A stretch of DNA of 64,000 nt from Chloracidobacterium sp. N (GCF_018304765.1 NZ_CP072642.1:975501-1039500), one strand, 5' to 3'; counted from the stretch's first letter, positions 19,331-29,593 are shown. Notes: a model not told the origin generated them from the letters alone. Translations and numbers: made by a program.

Positions 19331-19364
19331 ACATTCTGATCTGGAACCATGGTTGTGAAGCGCG

Positions 19365-20192
19365 ATGCATGAACCTGTGAAATCTATGGCTCAAGCCAAC
19401 GCCGGCCGTCAGGCTGTGGACGCTGTCAACACACTCAAGCCGCCGAAACGGAAGGCAAAACGCGCGGCCGAGGGCGAAACAGCCGATGCCAAGACCCGCC
19501 TGCTGGTGGTGGCGGAGCGGATGTTCGCTGAGCGGGGCTTTGCCTGTACGAGCGTCCGCGATCTGGCCGCCGAAGCCGGCGTCAACATTGCGGCTGTCAA
19601 CTATCACTTCCGCAGCAAGGAAGAGCTGTACCTGGAAACCCTGCGTTATGCGATGCGGCGCTCAAAGGACATCACTCCGCGTTTTGCGCGCATTCTGCGG
19701 CAGGCCCAGCAGGTGGGCACGCCAGAGGCCGCACAGCAGGGCATTGTGCACTTCATCGAGACCTTCATCAGCCATCTCTATGGTCAACCGGCCGGAACAG
19801 ACTACTCGGCAGCGTTGATGTCGCACGAGATGCTCCATCCGACCGGCGCCCTTGACATCGTGGTGCAGGAATTCATCCAGCCCCGCTTCGAGATTCTCAT
19901 GGCGCTGATCCGGCTGGCGCGCCCCGATCTCAAGCCGGACCTCGATGTAGCTTTCCATGCCTTCAGCATCGTTGGGCAGTGCCTGCACATGCACTTCTGC
20001 CGTCCCATCGTTCTGCAACTGACGGGAGAAGGGAAGCTGACGGCGCGTTTCCTGCGTCGCATGGCGCGGCACATTGCCGGGTTTTCCATCAGGGGGTTGG
20101 CGGCGGTGCCGCCGCGGCTGGCGGGGACTCCGGGCGCAGGTGGGGAAACAGAATCACATCCCGAATCGAACGCTGATTCGTCAGCAGCATAA
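19365..20192 (+). CDS. TetR-family transcriptional regulator (CecR/DUF1956-like)
   Basis: Dimeric repressor of 275 residues (268 if the ATG at 19386 is used). A basic N-terminal extension (KPPKRKAKR) precedes the helix-turn-helix ([20 protein letters not shown], then [11 protein letters not shown]). The ligand-binding half has [13 protein letters not shown] and [13 protein letters not shown], close to the DUF1956 C-terminal domain of CecR, which controls efflux genes in Enterobacteria. It is third in the TolC-MFS operon and probably represses it through the palindrome at 16060-16079. The last 34 residues are a low-complexity tail that overlaps the 3' end of lysS by 104 bases on the opposite strand. 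Confidence 0.9.
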   Translation: MHEPVKSMAQANAGRQAVDAVNTLKPPKRKAKRAAEGETADAKTRLLVVAERMFAERGFACTSVRDLAAEAGVNIAAVNYHFRSKEELYLETLRYAMRRSKDITPRFARILRQAQQVGTPEAAQQGIVHFIETFISHLYGQPAGTDYSAALMSHEMLHPTGALDIVVQEFIQPRFEILMALIRLARPDLKPDLDVAFHAFSIVGQCLHMHFCRPIVLQLTGEGKLTARFLRRMARHIAGFSIRGLAAVPPRLAGTPGAGGETESHPESNADSSAA

Positions 20193-21612
20193 CCAGCCGG
20201 TCAATGCCGATGCCTTCGCCGGCCGTGGGCGGCATGCCGTAGGCCAGCGCCCGAACAAAATCTTCATCGAGCGGCATGGCTTCGTCATCTCCCGTGGCGC
20301 GCGCGGCCAGTTGCTGCTCAAAGCGCCGCCGTTGTTCGTCGGGATCGTTGAGTTCGGTAAAGGCATTGGCGCATTCCATGCCGCCGATGAACAGCTCGAA
20401 GCGATCCACAAAGTTCGGGTCGTCGTCAGCGTGGCGGGCCAGGGGACTCAACTCGGTCGGAAAGCGCGTGATGAAGGTCGGCTGGATAAGGTGCGGCTCG
20501 GCGACGTGTTCAAAGAGTTCGCCCAACCGTTTGCCATAGCCAGCCGTCGGGGCCACGGGCAGATGGAGACGTTCCATGGCGCGCGTTACGCCATCAAGGT
20601 CGGCTAAGTCGGCTAGTTGCGGCCGGTCAGGCGTTGGCCAGTAGGCGATGACGGCTTCCTGCATGGTCAGCCGACGCCAGGGGCGGGCAAAGGAAATCGT
20701 GGCGTCGTTGTAGGTGATGGTTTCTGTCCCGCACGTCTGGGCGACGACTTCGGTGATGAGTTCTTCCGTCAGCGCCATGAGGTCTTCGTACGTGGCATAG
20801 GCTTCGTAGAACTCCAGCATGGTGAACTCCGGGTTGTGCCGCGTCGAAAGCCCTTCATTGCGGAAGTTGCGGTTGATTTCATAGACCTTTTCAAAGCCGC
20901 CGACGATCAGCCGCTTCAGGTACAGCTCCGGTGCAATGCGCGCATAGAGCGGCATATCCAGCGCGTTGTGATGGGTGATGAAGGGGCGCGCCGTCGCCCC
21001 AGAAGCGATGGGCTGGAGCATGGGCGTTTCCACTTCGAGATACCCACGGGCATCAAAAAAGCGCCGGATGGATTGAATAATCCGGGCGCGCTTGACAAAC
21101 ACCGCCCGCACGTCCCGGTTGGCCATCAGATCGGCGTAGCGCCGCCGGTAGCGCAGCTCGATGTCGTGCAGACCGTAGTGCTTGTCCGGTGGCGGGAGCA
21201 GCGCCTTGGTGAGAAAGGCAAGCTGTTCGGTATGAACGGACAACTCGCCGGTTTTCGTCCGAAACAGTTTGCCGGCAACGCCGATGAAGTCTCCGAGGTC
21301 AAGCCGTTTGAAAAGCAGCCATTCGTTTTCCGGGAGTTCATTCTTGCGAAGATAAGCCTGGAGCGTGGTCGCACCGTCGGTAAAGCGGATGAACGCCGCT
21401 TTGCCCATGAGGTTGATGGCCTGAACTCGGCCGGCAACCCGGACGGCAATGGCTTCCTGTTCCAGCACGTCAGCCGGGCAGGCGCCGTAGCTGGCGACAA
21501 TATCGCTGATGCTGTGCGTGCGGGGGTAGCCGGCCGGGTAGGTGGCAAAACCCAGCGCGGCAATGTCGGCCAAGTGCTGGCGGCGTTGTCGGGTGTATTC
21601 GTTGTCTTCCAT
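20089..21612 (-). CDS. lysS: lysyl-tRNA synthetase, class II
   Basis: Charges tRNA(Lys) with lysine. The 507-residue protein has the N-terminal OB-fold anticodon-binding domain ([19 protein letters not shown]). The class II core follows: motif 1 in [19 protein letters not shown], motif 2 in [12 protein letters not shown] and [16 protein letters not shown], motif 3 in [11 protein letters not shown]. The family normally ends just after [12 protein letters not shown]; here a 12-residue Pro/Ala tail continues ([12 protein letters not shown]). The sigma factor gene is 30 bases upstream on the same strand. Confidence 0.97.
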   Translation of the reverse strand: MEDNEYTRQRRQHLADIAALGFATYPAGYPRTHSISDIVASYGACPADVLEQEAIAVRVAGRVQAINLMGKAAFIRFTDGATTLQAYLRKNELPENEWLLFKRLDLGDFIGVAGKLFRTKTGELSVHTEQLAFLTKALLPPPDKHYGLHDIELRYRRRYADLMANRDVRAVFVKRARIIQSIRRFFDARGYLEVETPMLQPIASGATARPFITHHNALDMPLYARIAPELYLKRLIVGGFEKVYEINRNFRNEGLSTRHNPEFTMLEFYEAYATYEDLMALTEELITEVVAQTCGTETITYNDATISFARPWRRLTMQEAVIAYWPTPDRPQLADLADLDGVTRAMERLHLPVAPTAGYGKRLGELFEHVAEPHLIQPTFITRFPTELSPLARHADDDPNFVDRFELFIGGMECANAFTELNDPDEQRRRFEQQLAARATGDDEAMPLDEDFVRALAYGMPPTAGEGIGIDRLVMLLTNQRSIRDVILFPHLRPESPPAAAAPPPTP

Positions 21613-21642
21613 GGTGTGTCGTCAACCGGCGGGTGGGCGGGG

Positions 21643-22359
21643 CTAAGTGCCAATCACTTTCATCCGCCGCAGGATACGGGCCAGCTCGATGCGCCCCCGG
21701 TTGATGCGGGATTTGACCGTGCCTTCCGGGATTTGGAGCTTTTCGACGATTTCCTGGTAGGTCATTTCTTCGATGTCGCGCATGATGACGCACTGCCGCA
21801 GGTCGGGTGAAAGCTTTTCGATGGCCTGCATAATCTGAAGCGACTGTTCCTGGCGCTCGATGCGCTGCTGGGGATGATCGGTCCGGCTTTGCAGGTGGTG
21901 AACATGCACCTCCAGGTCTTCACCGCCTTCGGTGGGTTGCCGCTGCCGGCGCCGGTAGTCGTCAATGATGAGGTTGCGCGCCAGGCGCAGAAGCCAGTTT
22001 GGGAAATCGCCGACCTCCGGGTTGTACTGATCGAGCGAGCGATAAATCTTCAGAAACACTTCCTGGGTCAGGTCTTCCGCCTGCTCGTGGCGTCCGACGA
22101 ACTTGTAGGCCAGGTGATAGACCCGCCGGGAGTACTGGCGGACAAGATACTCCCACGCGGCGGGTTCGCCAGCGCGGCAGCGTGCGGCCAGCTCAACGTC
22201 CGCCGCCCGGTTGCGGGCCGCCTGAGCCGGTGCTGGCAGGCCCTCTTCCAGAGCTTCCAGCGCCTCACGCTGCTCTGCCGGAAGATCATTCACGTCATCG
22301 GAAGCATCTGCGGCCGGGCCAGACGGCATAGCCGGATGGGTTGTCTCTGGTGAGGACAT
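21643..22359 (-). CDS. ECF-type (sigma-24-like) RNA polymerase sigma factor
   Basis: About 238 residues. A 60-residue acidic, Pro-rich N terminus precedes region 2 (QAEDLTQEVFLKIYRSL, FPNWLLRLARNLIIDDYRRR) and region 4 (MTYQEIVEKLQIPEGTVKSR). Both regions are RpoE-like. The ATG at 22359 is preferred over an in-frame TTG at 22395; neither has a strong ribosome-binding site, so the N terminus is uncertain. No anti-sigma gene is adjacent. The next gene downstream is lysS, 30 bases away, so its promoter may also drive lysS. Confidence 0.92.
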   Translation of the reverse strand: MSSPETTHPAMPSGPAADASDDVNDLPAEQREALEALEEGLPAPAQAARNRAADVELAARCRAGEPAAWEYLVRQYSRRVYHLAYKFVGRHEQAEDLTQEVFLKIYRSLDQYNPEVGDFPNWLLRLARNLIIDDYRRRQRQPTEGGEDLEVHVHHLQSRTDHPQQRIERQEQSLQIMQAIEKLSPDLRQCVIMRDIEEMTYQEIVEKLQIPEGTVKSRINRGRIELARILRRMKVIGT

Positions 22360-22491
22360 CAGACAAAACCGTACGGCGCTAGTTTCTGGGGTCAAAGGTC
22401 ATGGCGAAGTTACGCTTTTTGGGGGTGCAAGTCAAAACCCCGGCGCTTGGACGGAGGGCTTCCGGCAGGTATTGCTGGCTGAAAAGCACAC

Positions 22492-22521
22492 GAAAAAAGG
22501 CGATGGGGAATACCCATCGCC
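22492..22521 (-). terminator. rho-independent terminator of the second TonB receptor gene
   Basis: On the minus strand, a perfect 9-bp stem GGCGATGGG/CCCATCGCC with a 5-base loop (arms at 22513-22521 and 22499-22507) is followed directly by TTTTTT. It sits 28 bases after the receptor stop codon. This is the clearest intrinsic terminator in the window. Confidence 0.9.
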
Positions 22522-22549
22522 TGATCGGAAAGCTGACGTTGTTTGGCCT

Positions 22550-25500
22550 TCAGAAGGTATAGCGCAGGGCAAACTGCATGATGCGTGGTGGACCCTGAGT
22601 TGCGGTGAAACGCCCGAAGTTTGGACCCGGCGCGCTGGTCGTCGAATCCTGTGGAATCTGATAGTTGACCGTCTGCGCTCCGGTCAGCGACGCCGTATTC
22701 GTCGCGTTGAAGACTTCCCACCGGAACAGCAGCGTCTGTTTCTCGCTCCACGGCATGCGGAAGTACTTGCCCAGCCCGAAGTCGAGCGACACAAAGCCGG
22801 GATCGCGCAGGATGTTGCGTCCACCCGTTTCGCCAGCGCGCGGGTTGCGGAAGGACTGCGATGCCGCTACCGGATCGCGGAACAGATTGGGTCGCCCACC
22901 GGCTCCGTTGCGGGTCGGCGAGGAGGAAATGGGACGAATGGGGACGCCGTTGCTCTGGACGTTCCAGTTCGTCGCCCACCGCCGCCCGTCAAAGGGGGCA
23001 TCCACGGGCAGCCCGGAGTTCCACCGGAAGATCGTCGTCAACTGCCAGCCGCCGATGAAGGCATCGGCCCACCGGGGGATGTCGGAAGCGAAGGCGCGGC
23101 CGCGGCCCACGGGGATGTCCCAGATGGAGTTGAAGTTGATGATGTGGCGGGTATCGAAGTCCGAAAACGACCGGTTGTCGCGGGGCCGAATCGGGTTGAG
23201 GATGAAGGCGCTGCCAAACTGCCCGAAACGCTGGAGACCGGAGGCCGTATCGAGTGATTTGGACAGCGTGTAGTTGAAGTCCCAGGTAAGCTGGTCCTTG
23301 TACCGCTGGCGTACGGAAACCGTGAAGCCGTGGTAATCCGAAGTGGCGACACTGCCCCAGGCAGAAAGCGTCCCGTATTGGGGCTGGAAGAAGATCGGCG
23401 TGGCCGGGCGGCCGTCCGTACGGAAGAAGAAGTTGGCGTAATCAAAGGCCAACTGGAGCGTCGTCCAGTCACTTCCGGCAATGCCGTCAATGACGCCAAT
23501 GCCGGGGACGGGAATGCGCGCAATCGAGGCATAGACAGCCTGAGCCGGCGTCAGGCCCCGGAACGCATCCTCATCGCCAACAAAGAAATCGCCCAGCGCC
23601 CCGATGAGGTCCACGCCCCGGAACAGGTTGGTGAAGTAGGGCAGGTTGGGCACCGCCGACAGCGGCGCATTGCGGTCACGCAGGTCAGCCAGGATGCCGG
23701 CCACGGTGTACCAGTCCTGCCCGGATTGCGGGTCGCGCAGGTTGTTGAGTGCCGCAATATCCCGCGTGGCCAGAAGGTTGCGGCCAATGCGCCCGATGTA
23801 GGAGGCTTCGACATACAGCCCGGCCGGCAGCTTGCGCCCGATGGTCGCATTGAAAACGTGGTTGTAAGGGGCGCGCACCGTGGCATCCAGCGACAGCTCG
23901 ATAGCCTGAAGGCGACCGAACGTGGAGGGCTGCTGGCGCGGGAAGGTGAGCTGGCCCGGAATCGTGATGAGCGGCAGCCCGCGCACCTGCTGACCGACGC
24001 CGGTGATGAGTGGGCCGGGGCGCGTGGTGACGTTGAACGAGTTGGCCGGGGTCAGCGATTGCGAGGCAAAGCCCAGTGTGTTGTTGCTGTCAAACTGGAA
24101 CGCAATCTGCGTTCCGTAGTAGTCGTTGATCAGCCCGTAACCGCCCCGCACGATGGTATCGCCTTCATTGCCCAGCAGGCGTTTCCAGAAGCCGCCTTCA
24201 GCGCGTGGCGACCAGGCAACCGCGAAGCGGGGTTGCCAGTTGTTCCAGTCAATGTCGTAGTTGCCCGGCTTGCCGTTGGCCGGCCCGGCCAAATCCACCA
24301 CGATCCGTTCGTTGAAGGGCACGCCGGTTTGCATCCCCTGCAACCGTCCGCGGAAGTAATCCCCCAGTGGAACGGTCGTGCGGGCCTGGAGACCGTTTTG
24401 TTCATAGACCGGACGGCTGACGCTGTAGCGGATACCGTACGTGAAGGTCAGGTTGGGGCGGATTCGCCAGGTATCCTGCAGGTAGCCTTCGTATTCTTCA
24501 GTCGCAATGTCGCGTCGAACCGGGACGCCACTGTTGAGAAGTGAGCCATCGCGTGTGAAGTTGAAGTTGGCCGAGTACTGCGAGGCCCGTCCGATGAGCG
24601 CCGACATCGCCACCTGTACCGGGCTGCGGAAGCCCGTGCTGATGGGAAAGCCGGCCGCAATGATGGGGTTCGACAGGACGGCGCCGCTCTGTTGATAGAA
24701 CGAGAAGTTCGCAATGACCGAATCAAAGGAGCGGGCCGCGTTGTTGACCTTGTTCCGAATGATGCGGACATTGCCGCCAAACTGGAACGAGTGACTGCCC
24801 TTGATCAGGGTGAAGTCATTGACCACGTTATACACCGGCGATACGCGCGACAGAGACCGCAAGAAGGCAAAGGGCTGGAACACATCGCGCAGGTTGAGCG
24901 AGTTTTGGTTCGAGTCCCCGCCAAGGGTGAACGCGTTGCGTGTGATGCCAAAGCGGAACACGTTGATTTTGTTGCCGGAAATCGTCCAGGTATGGCTGGC
25001 GGCGAGTCCGGTGGGGTGTTGCCACGCGGTTGGCGTTGGCGTATCGGGAAATTGCTGTGCGGGAGACTGGAGCGTGCCACGGGCACTGTTGTCGTACTGG
25101 TAGTTGAGGCGTACCGACGCCACGTGTTTGTTCTGGCGGTCAATGTTCCAGTCAAACCGTGCAATGCTTGTGTTTTGTCGAACAGGCAAGGGGGCGTTGA
25201 AGGTAAATCCGCCTGTGTTGAGACCATCGCCGACCTGGTCGTTGTTGACCGGGTAACGTTGCGCCGCCTGGGCCATCAACTGGAGCGTGACCGGGTTGAG
25301 TCCGACCGCCGGGAAGATGGCTTCCAACTGCGGGCGGGTCAGCGTGGTGATTCCACCGCTGGCATTGACAAAGCGCAGGATGCCCTGCCCCATAGTGGGC
25401 CGGGGGACCAGCCGGGTCACGGGTGTACCCTTGGCTTCGCGCAGTCCCTCGTAGGTGAAGAAGAAAAAGAAACGATCCTTGACGACCGGGCCGCCGATGG

Positions 25501-26359
25501 CGCCACCAAACTGGTTCCGGATAAGCTGCGGACGGGGGGTTCCGGCCAGGTTGTTGAAGAAGTCGTTGGCGCTCGTGATCGTATTGCGATGGAAATGAAA
25601 GAGCGTGCCGTGGAACTCGTTGGTTCCGCTTTTTGTCACCAGGGAGATTTGGGCGCCGGAGGAGCGCCCCTGGTTGGCATCGGCATTGACCGTCGTGACC
25701 CGGAACTCGCTGACCGAATCGGGTGTGGCGCGCAGCACCGGGGTGAAGGCAAACCCGTTGACCTGATCGTTGACATCCACGCCATCGAGCGTGATGTTGG
25801 CCTGATCGCTGCGTCCGCCAGCCACATAGCCATCAGCCGTGACCCCTGGCTGCAAACTCAGGAGCGCGGCCACGTTCCGCCCCTCCAGGGGGAGTTGTTT
25901 GATCTGCTGTTCGACGAAGTTATTGCCCAGGCTGGCATTCTGGCTGTTGATGACGGCATCCAGTGAACTGGCGGAAACTGTGACGACTTCATCCGCTCCG
26001 CCAACTTCAAGGGCAACGGAGACATCCGTGGTCTTGTCCACGAGGCCCTGGATGTTCTCGACGATTTTCTTTTTGAAGCCACTGGCTTCGATGGTCAGGT
26101 TGTAACGCCCGGTAATGAGGTTGCTGAAGCTGTACGAGCCGTTGTTGTCGGTGGATTGGGTGCGGGACGTTCCACGGTCAGCATCGGTCAGTGTGACCGT
26201 TGCGCCGGCAATGACGCGCCCCTGTTCGTCCCGGACGGTGCCGGAAATGCCCGTGGCGCCGGATTGCGCCAGGGCCGGAACCAGGCTCCACACCAGAAAC
26301 GCGCAGAGCAAAGCCACTCGTTGCATCCAGGCATCGGCGTAGTGAGGTTGTTGTGACAT
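22550..26359 (-). CDS. large Oar-type TonB-dependent receptor
   Basis: A 1269-residue outer-membrane receptor. The signal peptide ends near PALA-Q. The regulatory-like beta-sandwich (GISGTVRDEQGRVIAGATVT) is followed by a plug (FVEQQIKQLPLEGRNVAALL, LVTKSGTNEFHGTLFHFHRN) and a long barrel ending in Phe (MQFALRYTF). It is about 270 residues longer than the receptor at 9526, mostly in the barrel, which suggests larger extracellular loops. AGGAG lies 10 bases before the ATG. It has its own terminator (22492-22521), so it is probably a single-gene unit. Substrate unknown. Confidence 0.9.
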   Translation of the reverse strand: MSQQPHYADAWMQRVALLCAFLVWSLVPALAQSGATGISGTVRDEQGRVIAGATVTLTDADRGTSRTQSTDNNGSYSFSNLITGRYNLTIEASGFKKKIVENIQGLVDKTTDVSVALEVGGADEVVTVSASSLDAVINSQNASLGNNFVEQQIKQLPLEGRNVAALLSLQPGVTADGYVAGGRSDQANITLDGVDVNDQVNGFAFTPVLRATPDSVSEFRVTTVNADANQGRSSGAQISLVTKSGTNEFHGTLFHFHRNTITSANDFFNNLAGTPRPQLIRNQFGGAIGGPVVKDRFFFFFTYEGLREAKGTPVTRLVPRPTMGQGILRFVNASGGITTLTRPQLEAIFPAVGLNPVTLQLMAQAAQRYPVNNDQVGDGLNTGGFTFNAPLPVRQNTSIARFDWNIDRQNKHVASVRLNYQYDNSARGTLQSPAQQFPDTPTPTAWQHPTGLAASHTWTISGNKINVFRFGITRNAFTLGGDSNQNSLNLRDVFQPFAFLRSLSRVSPVYNVVNDFTLIKGSHSFQFGGNVRIIRNKVNNAARSFDSVIANFSFYQQSGAVLSNPIIAAGFPISTGFRSPVQVAMSALIGRASQYSANFNFTRDGSLLNSGVPVRRDIATEEYEGYLQDTWRIRPNLTFTYGIRYSVSRPVYEQNGLQARTTVPLGDYFRGRLQGMQTGVPFNERIVVDLAGPANGKPGNYDIDWNNWQPRFAVAWSPRAEGGFWKRLLGNEGDTIVRGGYGLINDYYGTQIAFQFDSNNTLGFASQSLTPANSFNVTTRPGPLITGVGQQVRGLPLITIPGQLTFPRQQPSTFGRLQAIELSLDATVRAPYNHVFNATIGRKLPAGLYVEASYIGRIGRNLLATRDIAALNNLRDPQSGQDWYTVAGILADLRDRNAPLSAVPNLPYFTNLFRGVDLIGALGDFFVGDEDAFRGLTPAQAVYASIARIPVPGIGVIDGIAGSDWTTLQLAFDYANFFFRTDGRPATPIFFQPQYGTLSAWGSVATSDYHGFTVSVRQRYKDQLTWDFNYTLSKSLDTASGLQRFGQFGSAFILNPIRPRDNRSFSDFDTRHIINFNSIWDIPVGRGRAFASDIPRWADAFIGGWQLTTIFRWNSGLPVDAPFDGRRWATNWNVQSNGVPIRPISSSPTRNGAGGRPNLFRDPVAASQSFRNPRAGETGGRNILRDPGFVSLDFGLGKYFRMPWSEKQTLLFRWEVFNATNTASLTGAQTVNYQIPQDSTTSAPGPNFGRFTATQGPPRIMQFALRYTF

Positions 26360-27077
26360 GCCCAGACCACTCCTCTTTCAATGTAAAGTCATCCAAGCCA
26401 GCCAGCCGCCCAGGACTGGCGCAGCACCTGTCCCCATGCGAGCTGACGTGGTTTTCCAACTGTGCTGATTGGTTTGTCTTGTAACACACGTTTCACGCGA
26501 TGGAAACCGAAAATGTGGCGGTGTCGTCGCGCCGGGTGGCCGTCCGAAGCCTGCTCAACCACCCCTGCCATGGGGGCTGACCGTCGCCGCCGGCAAGGCG
26601 TGGCGGCCCGTACCATGTCCCGGCGTCTTCCAAACCGCATTGGATTGAAGCCGAAATGTTCTGGATTCAAGGGGTTTGCCTGGGCGTACGGTTGACACTG
26701 GCAGCCCATTGTGAATAGGGTTGGCCACATCATCGGTTGCCCACCGGATTTCCATTGTTTGTCTGTCACATCCCATAGCCCCACCAATCCACAGCCCCAT
26801 CAATGGATTACTTCCTGCATTGCACTCACCGGATTTTCAAAACCAGCCGGAGCTGTGCCCCTGGTGTTTCGATGGAGGCCTCCAGCCAAAGGCGCAGAAA
26901 ATCGCTTTACCAGGGTAGTGTCGGGAAGATTCGGGAAGTCAGCTCTTTAGCCACATACCAGCAGATACGGCCGTGAGGGCTGGATAGAACAGCCTTCAGG
27001 GGGGCTTTTTTCCAGACTTTGTTGACTGGAAGGGACTCTCTTGTTCCGAAAGAGTAAAACGCTAGTCCGTCAGTACC
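26360..27077. other. 718-base stretch without a recognisable gene
   Basis: Lies between the divergent starts of the second TonB receptor and the broken glycosyltransferase. The short frames here show no family motifs or convincing start sites. It must hold the receptor promoter (minus strand) and the glycosyltransferase promoter, but I could not fix either; a TTGACA at 26692 has no good -10. A short hairpin-like stretch followed by a T run occurs near 26980-27012 but its stem is poor. Confidence 0.6.
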
Positions 27078-28008
27078 ATGAGTTTTGGGTTCGTCATGCT
27101 TTCCCATCGGGTGGAAGATTGGGAATTGCTGGCGCGGCTGTTGCCACGCCTGCGGGAACTTGGTGATGTTGAGATTGCTCTCCACCACGATACCTATCAG
27201 TCTCCGGCTGACCTGTCGCTGGTGAAACGGTATGGGGTCCGGCTTCTGCCGCCCGTCCGGCAAACCCGCTGGTCACACATCAGCAAGGTCTTTGCCATCA
27301 TCCGCGGGCTGGAGTGCCTGTTTCGTTTGCCGAAACCGCCGGTGGTATGCCACGCTGTCCCCCACCTGCTATCCCATCAAACCGGCGTCAGTGATCGCCA
27401 ACCGGCTCAATCAGCTCACTGCCGATTTCTACGTAGATATGCGTCGGGTGGATTTTCAGTCCAGTGGTATCGAGCTTGACAAACATGTTGAGGATGCCGT
27501 GGCCCGGCGCACCATTGGCGTAATACCCTTCATCTCCCGGCGCGGGCAGTTCTACTGGCGTCCGCTCCGGGTTCGTCGCCCGCGTGCGGTCATTCCCTTT
27601 GGGGAGAATTTCCGGCTTTATCACGGTTCAGACTGGTTTGTGCTGGGGCAGCGGGCCGTTGCCTATCTGCTCAACCTGAATGTCTGGGAACACCCGGTCG
27701 TGCAGTTTTACCTGACGGCCTACCCACAAAACCGCCCCCAAGCCCCTTCACCCGTGGAAACCGTCATCCAGAGCCTTCTGGGAAATGCCAGCCAGCTTCG
27801 TGGTCAGTACCGTAACTGGCACTACATTGACTGGCGGGGAACGACCGATTGGCATCCCCGGCTTCTGACCGAGCAGCACTGGCCTGAACTTCTGGAATCA
27901 GACGCGCTTTGGGCGCGGAAGCTGGACCTTGAGTGCAGCGCCGGGCTACGGCGGCGTCTGGATGCTGACCTTCTGGACGCAGGGAAAGCACATCTCTCCG
28001 CACGCTGA
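27078..28008 (+). pseudogene. frameshifted core-2/I-branching (GT14)-like glycosyltransferase
   Basis: Two frames together read as one glycosyltransferase. From the ATG at 27078, frame 1 encodes the N-terminal part (MSFGFVMLSHRVEDWELLAR, then VEIALHHD) up to about 27345. The continuation lies in the +1 frame up to the stop at 28008, with SPTCYPIKPASVI near the junction. The family-like C-terminal motifs are HYIDWRG, HPRLLTEQHWPEL and ALWARKLDLE. In the GT14 family, DW followed by HP and FARKF is a hallmark. The shift falls near 27340-27360 (LPKPP then WYATLSP) and equals one extra base or two missing. No slippery heptamer is evident. It could be a real pseudogene or a sequencing error. Confidence 0.75.
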
Positions 28009-28118
28009 CAGATGCCGTGTGAACACCGCTTCCGGTCTGGAACAGCCGATGCATCTTCCCTCACCTGGCAGGCAGACATAGATTACGGCCGGCAAGCTCT
28101 CCGGGTTGGGGAAGACAG

Positions 28119-29543
28119 GTGTCAGGCGACGTGCTCCAACTTGAAAATGTGGTTCTGGCCGGGCGATACCGCATCCGCTCGCGCCTGGTGACAGGGAGCC
28201 GCTCCGGGATTTTCCTGGCGCTCGATGACGTCAGCCAGCAGTTGGTCGTGATCAAGGCTTTTCCGAGGCCAGGTTCCGCACCGGGTCCTCCAGCGCCCAC
28301 GGTCAACGGACCGGACTGGCGACAGACGCGGTTTCGGCTGGAAGGTGTTTGGCTTGATCGCGTCAGTCACCCGTACATCGTGCTGCGGCTGGACAGCGGG
28401 AGTGCCCACGACCCGGCGGGCTGCCCCTTTGATTACCACGTCCTTGAGTACCTTGCAGGCGGCACGCTGGCTGCGCTGAGCCACGCCTGGCAGGGGCTAT
28501 CGTTGCTCAAGACCGTGAACCTGCTGCGGCAGGCTGCGGCCGCCCTGACCCACTGCCATGCCTTGGGCGTCATCCACGGCGATGTCGTGCCGGAAAATCT
28601 GCTGCTGACCGGTGATCACCGGACGGTGAAACTCGCTGACTTCGGTTCCGCCACTGGTGATGATGAGCCAGCGGCCATGGATGAAGGGAAGTTCACCGGG
28701 TGGCTGTCCCGCTATGCGCCACCAGAAGCCCGGCTGGGGGCCGGACTTCCGCTTTCGGCCGCCGCCGATGTCTATGCGCTGGCCAGAACCTTCCATGCCG
28801 CACTGACGGGCGATCCTTTCCTCGAAAGCCAGACGCCAATCCAAACGCTGCCCCCCAAGCTGGCGACGCAACCCGGTGCAGAGGCACTGTTGCAGGTTCT
28901 CCAGCGGGCCACGGCGACGAACGTCACGGACCGCTACCCCACTGTGGCGGCGTTCTGGGCGGAAGCAGAGCAGGCCGTGGCGGCGATGCCGGCAACCGAT
29001 GCGCCGCCGGTCATGCCGGTGGCCATACCGGCCGCAGCGGTGGCTCCCATTCAAGTAGCTTCCGACGACCCACCGGCTGCCACTGACGAAGCCGATGACC
29101 CGACTGTTGTGACCGGTGCTGCCAGGGAAACGTTATGTGATGTTGCCTCTCCGGCAGAGTCACCGTCGCCGCTGACGACCCGCCTGATTGGTGTCGGGGT
29201 TGTCGCGGCGGTTGTGCTCCTATTCATCGGCAGTCTGGTGGCGCTGTATCGGCTGGCGCGCGCGTCGGCCCGCGCACACTGGTATGGACAGTCTCCGCCA
29301 GCCGCTTCTGCGCGCCCGCTGTTTCAGGTCAGGGTGTTGCGGCCGACCAAGGCCTACGCGACGCCGACCGAAAACCCAACCCCGCGTGACTGGCTGGGCG
29401 AACTGCCAGCCGGGGTCGAAGCCGATGTTCTGGAAATCAGCGGCCGGTTTTACCGGGTGCGTCCGCAGCGGTGGGGGCGGCGCAGGTCTTCGTCTGTGAA
29501 CGAAGGCTGGGTACTGCGGGAACACATGGACGGCGGGTTGTGA
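28119..29543 (+). CDS. atypical Ser/Thr kinase-like membrane protein with C-terminal SH3-like domain
   Basis: A 474-residue protein starting at a GTG preceded by GGGGAAG. The kinase fold covers residues 16-290 but is unusual. The Gly-rich loop is degraded (VTGSRSG), the catalytic loop is HGDVVPEN (Asp 155) instead of HRDLKPEN, while Lys 46 (VVIK) and DFG (Asp 174) remain. It may be a weak kinase or a pseudokinase. A Pro/Ala linker leads to one membrane helix (about 356-380). The outside part is a small SH3-like module (FQVRVLRPTKAYATP, FYRVRPQ, GWVLREH) that may bind cell wall. No operon partner on its strand. Confidence 0.8.
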   Translation: MSGDVLQLENVVLAGRYRIRSRLVTGSRSGIFLALDDVSQQLVVIKAFPRPGSAPGPPAPTVNGPDWRQTRFRLEGVWLDRVSHPYIVLRLDSGSAHDPAGCPFDYHVLEYLAGGTLAALSHAWQGLSLLKTVNLLRQAAAALTHCHALGVIHGDVVPENLLLTGDHRTVKLADFGSATGDDEPAAMDEGKFTGWLSRYAPPEARLGAGLPLSAAADVYALARTFHAALTGDPFLESQTPIQTLPPKLATQPGAEALLQVLQRATATNVTDRYPTVAAFWAEAEQAVAAMPATDAPPVMPVAIPAAAVAPIQVASDDPPAATDEADDPTVVTGAARETLCDVASPAESPSPLTTRLIGVGVVAAVVLLFIGSLVALYRLARASARAHWYGQSPPAASARPLFQVRVLRPTKAYATPTENPTPRDWLGELPAGVEADVLEISGRFYRVRPQRWGRRRSSSVNEGWVLREHMDGGL

Positions 29544-29593
29544 CAAGGCAGGCCAAGGGAGTCTGGGAACTGCCCCCGGCCTACGGCGGATGC

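Noticed and set aside
26692-26720. Sigma70 promoter in the gene-poor gap
   Set aside because: TTGACA is present but no acceptable -10 follows at 16-18 bases.
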